This document shows positions 45,704 to 55,840 of a stretch of DNA of 64,000 bases, in pieces. The stretch comes from Thelonectria olida (lineage: Eukaryota > Ascomycota > Sordariomycetes > Hypocreales > Nectriaceae). The stretch covers positions 415,978-479,977 of the forward strand of contig JAGPYM010000029.1 of assembly GCA_020736575.1 (NCBI GenBank). Direction: 5' to 3'. Every line of letters starts with the position of its first letter. Within the stretch, counting starts at the first letter, position 1. A program made the position numbers and the translations under genes. Under the pieces are notes generated by a model, which did not search any database, was not told the DNA's origin, and saw only the letters and a program-made list of their open reading frames with translations.

Positions 45704-46998
45704 ATGGCGTTACTACGAAGCACCATGTTACGATCATTCCACCGGACGAACAGCCAGTTGCTGTCTTCTTCTCGGTCTTATGCAACCCAGACGGTCCAAG
45801 GCTCGATTCCCCGATTAAATCGACCAATAGATTTCAGTACTACTCAACTTCTTCACCACAACCGAGAAACACTAGCCTCCGCGCCCGATTTGCCCAGGGA
45901 CGGGCCATCAACAAGGCTGAACTTGTGTCAGTCAGTCAACTCTGCCTTGCGCACGGCGTTGGGCTTTTCGGACCGTGTCCTATGTTTCGGCGAAGATGTG
46001 GCCTTTGGCGGTGTCTTCAGGTGCACTACGGGGCTGCAAAATGAGTTCGGAAAACACAGGGTCTTCAACACGCCGATCACGGAACAAGGCATTGTGGGAG
46101 TCGCGATCGGGGCTGCTGCTGAGGGCATGAAACCGGTGGTCGAGATCCAATTTGCCGATTACATATATCCAGCCTTCGATCAAATCGTTAATGAGGCTGC
46201 CAAGTTCCGTTATCGTGAAGGAGCCACGGGTGCAAACCTTGGAGGGATGGTGATCCGCATGCCTTGCGGCGGCGTGGGCCATGGGGCACTGTATGCGGAC
46301 CTGTGGCTCTGATTTACAATTTTGATGCTGACCAGTGGTATAGATACCACACACAATCGCCTGAGTCTCTTTTTTGCCATGTTCCGGGCTTTCGGGTCAT
46401 TGTGCCACGATCGCCTTCTCAGGCAAAAGGTCTCTTACTTGCGAGCATTATGGACAGCAAGGACCCCACCATCTTCCTCGAACCGAAGATCCTCTATCGC
46501 GCAGCTGTTGAGATGGTCCCAGATCAAGCCTATACGCTCCCGCTCGGAAAGGCAGAGGTACTGAAACCAGGAAACGACTTGACTATTATCTCATATGGTC
46601 GGCCGCTCTACACTTGCCAGGCAGCCATCGAAGCCGCTGAAAAAGACAGACCAGGGCTTCATATCGAGCTAATTGATCTTCGAACAATTTACCCCTGGGA
46701 TCAAGAGACGATTATCAATAGCGTGAAAAAGACCGGCAGGGCTATTGTTGTACATGAGAGTATGGTGAACTATGGAGTCGGTGCGGAAATTGCTGCTACG
46801 ATACAGGATCGCGCATTCTTCTCCTTACATGCGCCAGTAAAGAGAATCGCAGGCTTGACAACCCACACGGGTCTCTCATATGAGAAATACATTTTCCCAG
46901 ATGTTGCTCGTACGTATACGGCTATTTTACTATTTATCAAAGTACTAACTGCTTTCCTAGGAATTTATGATGGCATCCTCGAACAGATTGAACATTGA
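45704..46998 (+). CDS. Branched-chain 2-oxo-acid dehydrogenase E1 beta subunit
   Basis: Three exons (45704-46290, 46344-46909, 46961-46998) give 396 residues. The first 30 are a mitochondrial targeting sequence (Arg/Ser-rich, [20 protein letters not shown]). Family blocks are [80 protein letters not shown] and the C-terminal [20 protein letters not shown]. It pairs with E1alpha in an alpha2beta2 thiamine-diphosphate enzyme that decarboxylates branched-chain (or related) 2-oxo acids in the mitochondrial matrix. E1alpha and E2 genes lie immediately to the right. Confidence 0.93.
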
Positions 46999-47367
46999 GC
47001 GACATATCAACTATCCACATGACACTCTCCAAAAGATCAGCTCCCCCGTCGCCAAACTTTGCGTAATTGAACTTATGTAACTCGATGTTGGTTTGTAGGA
47101 GGTTTGTCGGTTTATGGAGAAGTCGGCAATGATAGAGGGGTCAGGAGTTGATTTTGTCAAGTGGTGTAATTAGACTGATGATATTGTCCACGTTTCCTTG
47201 CCTTTGATCAATGATGGGCCTTAGTCTTACTTGTGGTCCAGGTCGGTGAGGCGCACTGGTAGACAATAAGTATCACAACTCTTCAATAAAATCACTACAC
47301 AATATCTGCCGGCAAAGAACAAGGATATGTCTTGATCTAGGTAAAGTCCTTTTCCACACCGCTAGAA

Positions 47368-48991
47368 TTACAGCGACTCCAACCCTCCAACATGGTCCTT
47401 GACGTCGTACTCAGCTGGATACTTCTTCATGAGCTCCCGCAGCTTCTCCCGCTGATACTCAGCTTCGTCAGTCAACTCGGCGTAGACGTCTGTAAAGATC
47501 TCCTTGAGCGCCGGTTTCTTCTCCTTCTCAGCGGTTGTCAATTCTCGAATGACATTTCTGCGAATCTCTTTTCTGGTATGCACATCGAGCTCATCGGACC
47601 ACAGCTCTTTGTGCACCAGGTATTGGCGCAACCTAGCGATGGGATTACCTTGTGAACCTTTCCAGAATGCAATGTCATCAGGATTTCGATAAGCCGTGCT
47701 GTCGTCGCTCGTACTATGGTGCGAAATCCTGTAGCTCATGAATTCAAGAAGGATGGGGCGCCCTTCTACTGCTCTTCGCCTGGCCTCTTTGGTAGCCTCA
47801 TAAACGGCGAAAATATCGGTTCCGTCGACCCGAAGAGCCTCAATTCCATAAGCTATGCCGCGGCTAGCAATTCCATCTCCTCGGTATTGCTCCGAGGCCG
47901 GTGTTGAAATAGCGTAGCCATTGTTGCGGCAGATGAAGATCACTGGGCTTTCCATAGTGGCGGCCATGTTCAGAGCGCCGTGGAAATCACCTTCGCTGGC
48001 GGCTCCCTCACCAAAATACGCAACTCCAACTCTGGGTTCCTGAGTTGGATCTGCCTGATCCTGTAGCTTCAAGGCATAAGCGGCACCCACGGCATGGGGA
48101 ATCTGCGTTCCGAGGGTAGACGCAACGGAATGCTGGGCCCAAGTCAGCCTTTCTCGGAAAACGACTTGGGATATCAACTGTATGAGGGCAATCAAGGAAA
48201 TGAAGGCCTGGAGAGCTTACAATTCCGGTCTTCTCTCTTCCCGTGTAATGATTCGGCATGTTCCGGCCCTTTCCAGGGTCGTTGCAATTAGCAGTTAATT
48301 GGCTCATAAAGTCCTTCAACGTAAAGCCGCGCTGCAAGAACACACCGTGTTCCCTGTACTGGCAAGTAATGACATCACCGTTCCCGAGAGCAGCGGCTGA
48401 TCCAATCATGATCGCTTCTTCGCCTGCAGAAACCTGTGGTTGTTACTTAGCCTGTATCCTCTCATCTCCCAAAAGCTTTCGAGCAACCAACCATGTAAAA
48501 GCTGACACGGCCATGTCTTTGTGCATCGAACATGATGGTGTCCATGATGTTGACTGGGGTGGAACAAGTCAAGTCAGCCAATGATCGCACTCGGCGTTGG
48601 GGAGGACGTACTTGTAAGCATGTTCTTATACCATTGGACAATGTCGGCTTCTGGAATCGCGGCGGTCAACTGGCTCGGATCTTCGATCTGGTTGTTTGCA
48701 TTCAGGATGCTGTATGTGGGTATCGGCGCCATTTGAGATGGCATTACCCATTCCATTTTCGAGGTTAGGGGACTCTTGATTGCGCCTGGGAAAAGCGGAC
48801 TGCTATCTCTTAGCAAACCGTCCACGATGTCGGCATGAAGGTCTAAGCCAGGGTTCTCACCGAGTAGCCTGGGCTGACATGCTTGATGTCGATGACCATC
48901 GCTCCCAGCAAGGTTGAGCGTGTCGGTAACAATAGTTCGTTGGTGTTCTTGGCCGGCATCGCTGTGCCAATCTCGATCGGAACCTCTGCAT
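47368..48991 (-). CDS. Branched-chain 2-oxo-acid dehydrogenase E1 alpha subunit
   Basis: The 3' exon 48132-47368 carries GVAYFGEGAASEGDFHGALN (thiamine-diphosphate motif, ending in NNGYAIST) and the phosphorylation-loop-like SYRISHHSTSDDSTAYR. Upstream exons, joined by GT-AG introns, read SAGEEAIMIGSAAALGNGD through QYREHGVFLQRGF to NMPNHYTGREKTGI, and before that MDTIMFDAQRHGRVSFYM and FPGAIKSPLTSKMEW...PTYSIL. The very N-terminus is uncertain. An Arg-rich frame from the ATG at 48991 (MQRFRSRLAQRCRPRTPT) looks like a mitochondrial signal, but the conserved part (from DIVDGLLRDSSPLFPGAIK) is in a different frame, and no splice of normal length connects them. Start, frameshift or missing exon remain open. 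It partners the E1beta gene. Confidence 0.88.
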
Positions 48992-49181
48992 CATTGGTGA
49001 GCCGCGAGCGTTTGGTTGATTGATAGCGAAACCCGTAGCAGAGCCCCTTCAGATATAAGCAGGCTTATGGGAAGAGGAAAATGACTCTCGATACTGATGA
49101 CCGGTCTAACTACCTATCTATCCCTGCTTTGGAAGTAACGATTGCTACGGCTTAAGACAATCTGAGACCGCGGCAGCAATG

Positions 49182-49207
49182 GCGGGCCGCGGCTGTGCCC
49201 GGCCCGC
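49182..49207. promoter_or_regulatory. GC-rich inverted repeat between E1alpha and E2
   Basis: GCGGGCCG and CGGCCCGC flank a 10-base spacer in the space between two divergent genes. This could be a regulator site or hairpin; no known motif is claimed. Confidence 0.3.
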
Positions 49208-49340
49208 GACAGCAGCCCCAAGCATAATCGCACGGCCTTCTTGGGAATGAAATGCATACATTACCCGATCTATTTTTCATCATATCCTAGTTTTACATGA
49301 TTCTACCCTCTACCTGGTCCTTTTAGACTCAATATTCAAG

Positions 49341-50804
49341 ATGTTTGCCTTCAGACGGTCCTGCATACGAGCCCGGCTTCGGCCAGAGTTGCTCTGGCCT
49401 CGCCCCGTCCTCATCACCCGCCTCACTGCCGATTCTATGCAGACACGTTCCTTCCGAAGTTCCCAGTGTCACCTGGCTATTAAACCATACTTGCTTGCGG
49501 ATATTGGCGAAGGTTTCTTTCCCCTTCCGCCCAAAGACTAAGTGTTGACAGTCACAGGGATTACCGAATGCCAAATCATATCTTGGGAGGTGAAAGTGGG
49601 GGACGAGGTCGAAGAGTTTGATCCAATCTGTGAAGTTCAATCAGACAAAGCTTCAGTTGAAGTAATTGGTTTCCCGGTGCATCGCTGAATGTGAAAGGAG
49701 ATTGAGGCACCAAGCTAACGACCCGGTTGTTTTGCAGATCACGTCACGCTTCAGTGGTACCATCCACAAACTTCACTACAATGCTGGTGACGTTGCAAAA
49801 GTCGGCTCTGTACGTGACACACTCGAGCCTGAGCAGGTCCTGGTACTAACGATCGCAAGGCCCTTCTTGACATGGACGTCCATGGGGACGAAGAGGAACC
49901 GGAAGAAGCCACCGGCACAGCATCGCAAGAACTGCTCGAACCTATTTCGACTTCAGAGCTGGCAGAGAAGACAACACAGCGCCATGACGCTCGCCTCGGC
50001 TCGCGATCCAGCTCCGCAACAACTGGCATGGCGAGAGGTCAACAAGACTACAAGGCGCCGCTCCCTCCTATCCAAAAACGAATGTTCGAGTCCATGACCC
50101 AGTCACTATCGGTGCCACACTTTCTCTTCACTCATGCGGTAGATCTGACAAAAGTCATGACTCTCCGCAAGACAGCATTGTCCGATGGCTCCCTCTCGTC
50201 CCACTTGCAGGATGAAGCGGGATCTGTTACCAAAATCACCCCTCTTGCATTTGTGATCAAGGCTCTGTCGCAAGCTCTACTTGCCCACCCAATCCTGAAC
50301 TCAGTCTTGGATACCGAGAGCGATCCAACGGAGCCCCAGCTGATAATTAAGTCGTCCCACAACATTGGTGTGGCAATGGATACGAAGCAAGGGCTTCTAG
50401 TGCCAGTGATTCGAAATGTCCAAAACCATTCCGTGGCGTCCCTTGCGAAAGAAATCTCTCGAATGAGTAGCCTGGCCAGGGCGGGTAAGCTGAGGCCCGA
50501 TGATATGAAGGGCGGCACCATCGTCGTCAGCAATATTGGAAGCATTGGTGGACATGCCGTGGCTCCAGTAATTCTGACACCCATGACGGCCATTGTTGCA
50601 GTTGGGAAAGTAGAACAAGTCCCTGTATTTGAGGCTGGCGAGGACGGCAAAGATCGCATCGTTAAGAGAGATCGAGCAGTCTTGAGCTGGAGTGCGGACC
50701 ATCGGGTGCTCGATGGTGCCACGGTTGCAAGGTGCGCTCAGGAGGTGGAGAATTGGCTGGCGTATATCGAGGGACGTGACGTTCAGGAAGTTGTACTGGG
50801 CTAG
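49341..50804 (+). CDS. Branched-chain 2-oxo-acid dehydrogenase E2 (dihydrolipoyl acyltransferase), lacks subunit-binding domain
   Basis: Four exons (49341-49512, 49558-49661, 49738-49809, 49860-50804) give 430 residues. After a mitochondrial presequence ([18 protein letters not shown]), one lipoyl domain follows: [17 protein letters not shown], then [17 protein letters not shown] with the lipoyl Lys in DKAS. The catalytic domain begins [17 protein letters not shown] and ends with the active-site [17 protein letters not shown]. Between them (about residues 120-170) relatives have the peripheral subunit-binding domain (ATPAVR..., GTGKDGRVLKEDI). Here there is only an acidic, Ser/Thr-rich linker of about 50 residues with no trace of it. 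The protein is accordingly shorter than the usual length of around 480. The E2 core would carry acyl groups to CoA; how it would bind E1 or E3 is unclear. Confidence 0.9.
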
Positions 50805-51454
50805 TTTGACAAATGAATCAATCAGCAATTATTGAGAGAAAGGATCGTGGTTCCCTGAAAAAGAGTATAACTGCAGGTATTTAGATTACATAGCTAAGGA
50901 ATTAGAGGTGGACAAAAAGAAATAAAAAAAGGGGGGGGAGGGGGGAGAACGTAGGTGTAGGGTAAGAATGCAGGTTGTTCAAAGTAAAAAGGGGCTGTAA
51001 TGAAAACGCGACGATGGTAATCCGAGCTCTTGTCTGCCTTTTCAGATTTTCTAATCGTTGTTTATTAGTAATTCTGACATTTTAGTGTTATATTCCAAAA
51101 TAGTTTACTGTGCCGTTTTCTATCAAGGGAAAAGAGTGAAGGCGTCTCCTCTAAAGTGTAAGGAAAGAACCCGTAAGTACGGCAACCCTAACCCCGTTGT
51201 CCGTCCCTGTTATGTGCTAGGTCAAGTCCATCCTTCAACCCTGTTCCCTCCCATTGTTATTGTCTTGAATGCAACTGCCGGCTAACTTGATGCGGTCAAG
51301 ATAAACATATAGTCTACTACCCCGCATCCTCTGCGCGGCGGCTTAATTAGTTATGCCTTGATTTTCCGGGGTTACCGGGGCACCTCGTCCCCCAAAACCA
51401 TCCACGGTCCCACGCTCCGGGGAGTCCGCCTCTCTTCGTATCAACGACGCTGAC
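50805..51454. other. Intergenic region with purine-rich tract
   Basis: The region 50919-50948 is an A/G run with long G stretches, a possible weak barrier or G-quadruplex on the plus strand. No gene seen. The last part is the promoter of the following regulator gene. Confidence 0.5.
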
Positions 51455-53916
51455 ATGGCGTGCAAGACCTGTCGTGCTCGCAAGATTCGATGCGACCAAA
51501 CGCGCCCCGTGTGCCAGAATTGCAGGTTGCGCGCGAGCCATTGCACCTATGCCGGCGAGAGGCGCACTCGTCGAAGCACACATGGCGGCTTCCCGGGCCA
51601 TCGCCCCTTTCTGCCCGCCAACTATCCTCGGACGCCGTCAACGGTGCCCGAGAGCCGGCCTCCTCCAGCAACGATGAACGAGGATGGCGAGCGGAGCGAG
51701 GAATGGATTTGCGTTGGTGGCATCGATGCTTTCCACAACGACACTGCCGTCAACGGCTCAAGCGACGGAGCACAGACAGGGCCTCAAGCGCGGCCGACTC
51801 GCGATGCGAATCTAGCCGGACAACCTTCGGACAACCCAGACCTCCATCGTTCGCTTGATCTCTTGGATCAACTCCTAGAAGGCGACCCTGGTATGGAGGT
51901 CACAGGATGCCATCCTGCCGTGTGGATGCGTACTGAAGACGGGGATGAGTACACGGGCCCGTCATCTGGCATCTCCACCATATCTGACTTGGGATTGAAC
52001 TGGCTTCGTCAACATGTCCCCGATTCCGACGAGTTGTGCGAGACCATCAAGGATATCCGGAACACGCTTCTTGCCCACCTGAGGCAAGCAAAATGCACAC
52101 CTCAACACCTCCCTTCGTCCCCTTCCACTTACACGGCAGGGCATCGGTTGAAGCCGATAGCCTCTTCGGTTGTCAACAAGTACGTTGATGCTTACTTCTC
52201 AACTGTCCAGACCATATTTCCCGTGCTGGATCGACATCAGTTTGAGCTTCAGCTAGCGCGCTTTGGCACCGACCCAAGCTGCAAGTCATCTTCCTGGAAA
52301 GCCCTGCTCAATGCTGTCTTGGCTTCAGGGTGCCGAGCAGCACTGTCTCATGAGACGGCCGAATCATTTCAAGAGTCGGGTCGTGAATGTTGGGGGTTCT
52401 TCCAAAATGCTCTCTCTTACGAATCCAAAATTATACACGACGCCACAGACCTGATGGGGGTGCAAGCATTTGCTGTCATGACGGTCTTCGCTCAAGGCCT
52501 GTCCAGCCCACAGCGGCTAGAGTACACCTTGTGCTCAATCGCTTCACGGCTCGCTCAAAGCATCGCACTGAATCGCCACCCTTCTCAAGAATGGAATTTG
52601 AGCGAAGAGGAACAGTCGCATAGGGCACGCACATTCTGGGTCATATATTGCCTCGACAAGACTATCAGCCTACGCTGCGGGAGGCCCTCAGCTCTGGATG
52701 ATGGCGAGATCAGCTGCCCCTTTCCTCGAGGTGTCCGCTTGGCCCACGATGCCGATCCCAACACAAGCGCTACAGAACAGGGTGCCGACTTCGATTGCTT
52801 TCTGTTGTTAGCCAAGTTTGCACGTATATGTGGCGCCGTGTCCCGACGACTCTACTCGGCTACCGCGCTCGATATGTCCTCTGCTCAGCTCTCTGGTACC
52901 TTGGAGCGCCTGATGCAAGACCTCGAGGCATGGAAACAGGCGATCCCACCCGGCATTCAGCCTGGGATCCCATTTGGCCGGATTGCCGATTCCAAGGGGT
53001 TGACTCGGTTCCAGCTTCTCGCTTTACATTCCTCTTACTACTATATCATCTGCGCCATATACCGTAGGTTCACGCCAATGTTCACCGCGAAAGAACCCGC
53101 CTCGCCAAGCACTACTCAGACGACGATAAAACGAAACATAGAGGCGGCGAGAGCCATGATACTGCTCACCAAACATCTTGACGTGGAAAGCTTTACTCCT
53201 GGATGGTAAGTCACTGGATGTGATTTCTTTATCATGTACCTGCCAAAATGAATTGCCCTCTTCTGCTCCAATGAGCTCGTCCAACTGAGTCGTTGCGCGC
53301 TAGGCTTAGCTTCTACTACCCCTTCACGGCTCTTACCACGCTCTTCGCCCATGTAGTCACCAGTCCCGACAATGCGTCAACTCGCAACGACATCGCCTTG
53401 ATGGAAGTTGTTGTCGGATTCTTTGGCCGGCTGGAGTACATCACTTCTGGAGAAACCGCTTTTACAAAGACGACTGAGTTTGTCCGCCTGGCTAGGCGCA
53501 TCGCCGACCGATATGCAGATGCCGCACGGTCCGAGTCTCAGAGGCGAGATCCCCGGGACAGTGCCGCGGCAACAAATACAGCCGTCCCGCTGGCGACTAA
53601 TTCGGAGAAGGATGCCATGTCGTTGAATTCTATCAATGAGCTTCGGGTAGAGGAGAGAAATGGGTTCAACATGCTGCCGGGTCAAGCCTTGAGCAATGGA
53701 TCTGGTCGCACCGTCCCTGGGAGAGAGGCCGAGCCTGTCCGTTGGCCCACCGCAGAGCCTGTCGCTGGCAGTACCGGACATGGAAGTCCCAATGACGATA
53801 TTTCCTCCCAAGCCCTGTTTACAGATGTCATGAACCTTTTGGAGAGCAACGGGTTCGATGTTGCTGATGACAACTGGCTCGAGAACTGGACTCCGCCTGA
53901 GCTGACTAGTTCCTAA
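51455..53916 (+). CDS. Zn2Cys6 transcription factor with fungal-specific domain
   Basis: Two exons (51455-53205 and 53304-53916) give 787 residues. The zinc cluster is at the very start (ACKTCRARKIRCDQTRPVCQNCRLRASHC broken into CKTCRARKIRC and CQNCRLRASHC). The fungal transcription factor domain spans roughly residues 230-600, with VNKYVDAYFSTVQTIFPVLD, TFWVIYCLDKTISLRCGRPS and LHSSYYYIICAIYRRF. Two more regulators lie in the window; this one is inside the putative catabolic cluster, between the E2 and dioxygenase genes, so local regulation is likely but not shown. Confidence 0.9.
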
Positions 53917-54322
53917 GTTCCTTGGGAGACACTACAGGGTCTACGGGTCGCGCATGTACTATGCTACAAACACACGTGCTCTTCCATTTACTTTAAGGAG
54001 CACACTGCCCAAGATTTCGTGAGAATACATGCCACATACGGTAGGCGTTCTCTCCTTATATACAGGCTCTGAGCCTCTGAAGAGCCGCTGACGGTGAAGA
54101 GCTCACTGTAGATTGATGCAGCGATTCATTCGAGTACTCGAAGGCTGAAAGTTGACTGTTGTTGCCACGAGACTCGAAAAATCGACAGTCTGGCTTTATT
54201 GGGCGTCATTGGGCATTGGTTCTTTCGGGCATGGCCACCCAAGTTTCCAATATTTATCTTCAAGAAAACGAGTTCTTAGCATTTAAAGCCTTCTTGACGG
54301 TTGCTACAATATATCATGTAAT

Positions 54323-54352
54323 TCCGAGGCCGAAGCCGGGCCCGAACCCGAA
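54323..54352. promoter_or_regulatory. CCGA array near the 3' end of the dioxygenase gene
   Basis: CCGAGGCCGAAG, then GGGCCCGAACCCGAAG. It is placed between two convergent 3' ends, so a promoter role is not obvious here. Confidence 0.3.
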
Positions 54353-54393
54353 GATGATAGCTCGGCCAATGAAATCAACATAATTGTCCTGCG

Positions 54394-54993
54394 TCACATG
54401 GCGGCCAAATCAGGCATACCCCTCGGCCCAATTTCCTTGCGCCTCATCAAAGCCTTTTCGTCTTCTCCCTTGCGAAGTGCATCAATCAAGGCCTCGGCGT
54501 CGAAATCAGTGCCGATGGGGTTCTCGGAGAATTTGTCGCTCATCATGAAGGCCGTTGCCTTTTCCACTGTGTCGAAATTATCGACTTGGGTTTCCAGCAT
54601 GTTACCATCGGGGTCCTTGTAGTAGATGCTCGTCGTCGGCCCGTGGTTGACGCACCAGACAGGGGAGATGCCCCGGTCCTTGCGCTGGCGATACGACAAG
54701 AGAAGATCGCCCAAAGTCTTGAAACTAAAGGCGATGTGCTCTAGGCCGCAAGAATTGGGCTTTTTGGCTTCCGTTTCCGGGATTCCGACCAGCGCGACGC
54801 GGTGGTGCTCCTCGTCATACGTAATGAAAGAAATCATGTCATTGGCATATGTGACATTGCCACCAAGAAAGTTGATGTAGAAATCTTGCATGGGCTTCAG
54901 ACTAGCCGTCCTTAGAACAACATGGGCTAATTCAGCAGGAGGAAGGACCTTGGAGCTGGGGGCGTCAAAATTGGGCGTGATGGGTTTCGCCAT
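54394..54993 (-). CDS. Vicinal-oxygen-chelate (extradiol-type) dioxygenase
   Basis: A single exon of 199 residues. A VOC fold is indicated by ELAHVVLRTASLKPMQDFYI at the start and GLEHIAFSFKTLGDLLLSY in the middle, with DPDGNMLETQVDNFD near the end. Candidate metal ligands are His24, His86 and Glu134, the usual His/His/Glu set of small extradiol and BphC-like dioxygenases and of some glyoxalases. The length (one VOC module pair) fits biphenyl-2,3-diol-dioxygenase-like fungal proteins. Placed with an FAD hydroxylase and an FAH-family hydrolase, ring cleavage of a catechol-like compound is the likely role; glyoxalase-type activity is the alternative. It is probably cytosolic, with no signal seen. 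Confidence 0.85.
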   Translation of the reverse strand: MAKPITPNFDAPSSKVLPPAELAHVVLRTASLKPMQDFYINFLGGNVTYANDMISFITYDEEHHRVALVGIPETEAKKPNSCGLEHIAFSFKTLGDLLLSYRQRKDRGISPVWCVNHGPTTSIYYKDPDGNMLETQVDNFDTVEKATAFMMSDKFSENPIGTDFDAEALIDALRKGEDEKALMRRKEIGPRGMPDLAAM

Positions 54994-55198
54994 GTTGGGT
55001 GGTGATATTCAACGATGGTAAAAAGGGTTACCACACTGGTCAAAGGCAGAACGCCAGCCATATATGCACAAATACACGTAGATCGAGAGCTTGATGTCAT
55101 ACCCGGGTTGACTCCATAACGGCCCATCAATGGGACTTTGTCCATCTCCCCGAACTACGATGTTCGTCTTACCCCGTCCCCGCACCGCTGTCATGGAA

Positions 55199-55217
55199 GC
55201 CGAAGCCGACTCCGAGG
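55199..55217. promoter_or_regulatory. CCGA array upstream of the dioxygenase gene
   Basis: GCCGAAGCCGACTCCGAGG, three CCGA words at six-base spacing, 206 bases upstream of the dioxygenase start (minus strand). Confidence 0.4.
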
Positions 55218-55840
55218 AATCTACGGCTAAGAGTTGGGAGTCACGTTGTTTATTTTTCCTTTATTGAATCGAACAGCGAGTATCATGGGCTCGGGGCCGT
55301 GCCGCGTGGGCGTTTGATCCTCCATCTCCTTCCCATCTTCTGACAACGCTGCCTTTCTCCCCCTTAAGATGCCTCTAACCACGACTTGGAAACCGTGTCG
55401 CAAGTGTCACTGCATCGGAGGGGTAGACAACGACAGGATAAAATGATGGCCTGCCCGTCCCCTACAGCGTAGTTTGAAAAGTTCTTTAATTTTTCTACCA
55501 ACGTGTCGTTCCCTCTGGAGCAACTCGAGCAGTCCATGTGAGAGTGGTAGCCGTGTAACGGGCGCGAGAAACGATGGGTTATCATCGCAAAGGAGAAATA
55601 TCGGCGTATAATCATTGCTGCTGCGTAGCTGCCGTGTCCAGTCATCAAGGCAACCAATGGCTTGAGATGCTTTGCCAAATGAGTAGCATCTAGGACGCGA
55701 ACGCTGCCGTGTTGATATCATGCTCACTCCCTTATCTGTGTGAATGAAATTATGATTCTCTACGGGGTGAAAGCTGTGGAATGCGTCGAAAAGCCATGCA
55801 CCAGAAATGTGTACCAGATGAGCAAATGTTACATACTCTT

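Noticed and set aside
50132..50828. Long minus-strand frames inside the E2 gene
   Set aside because: Antisense shadows of the catalytic domain.
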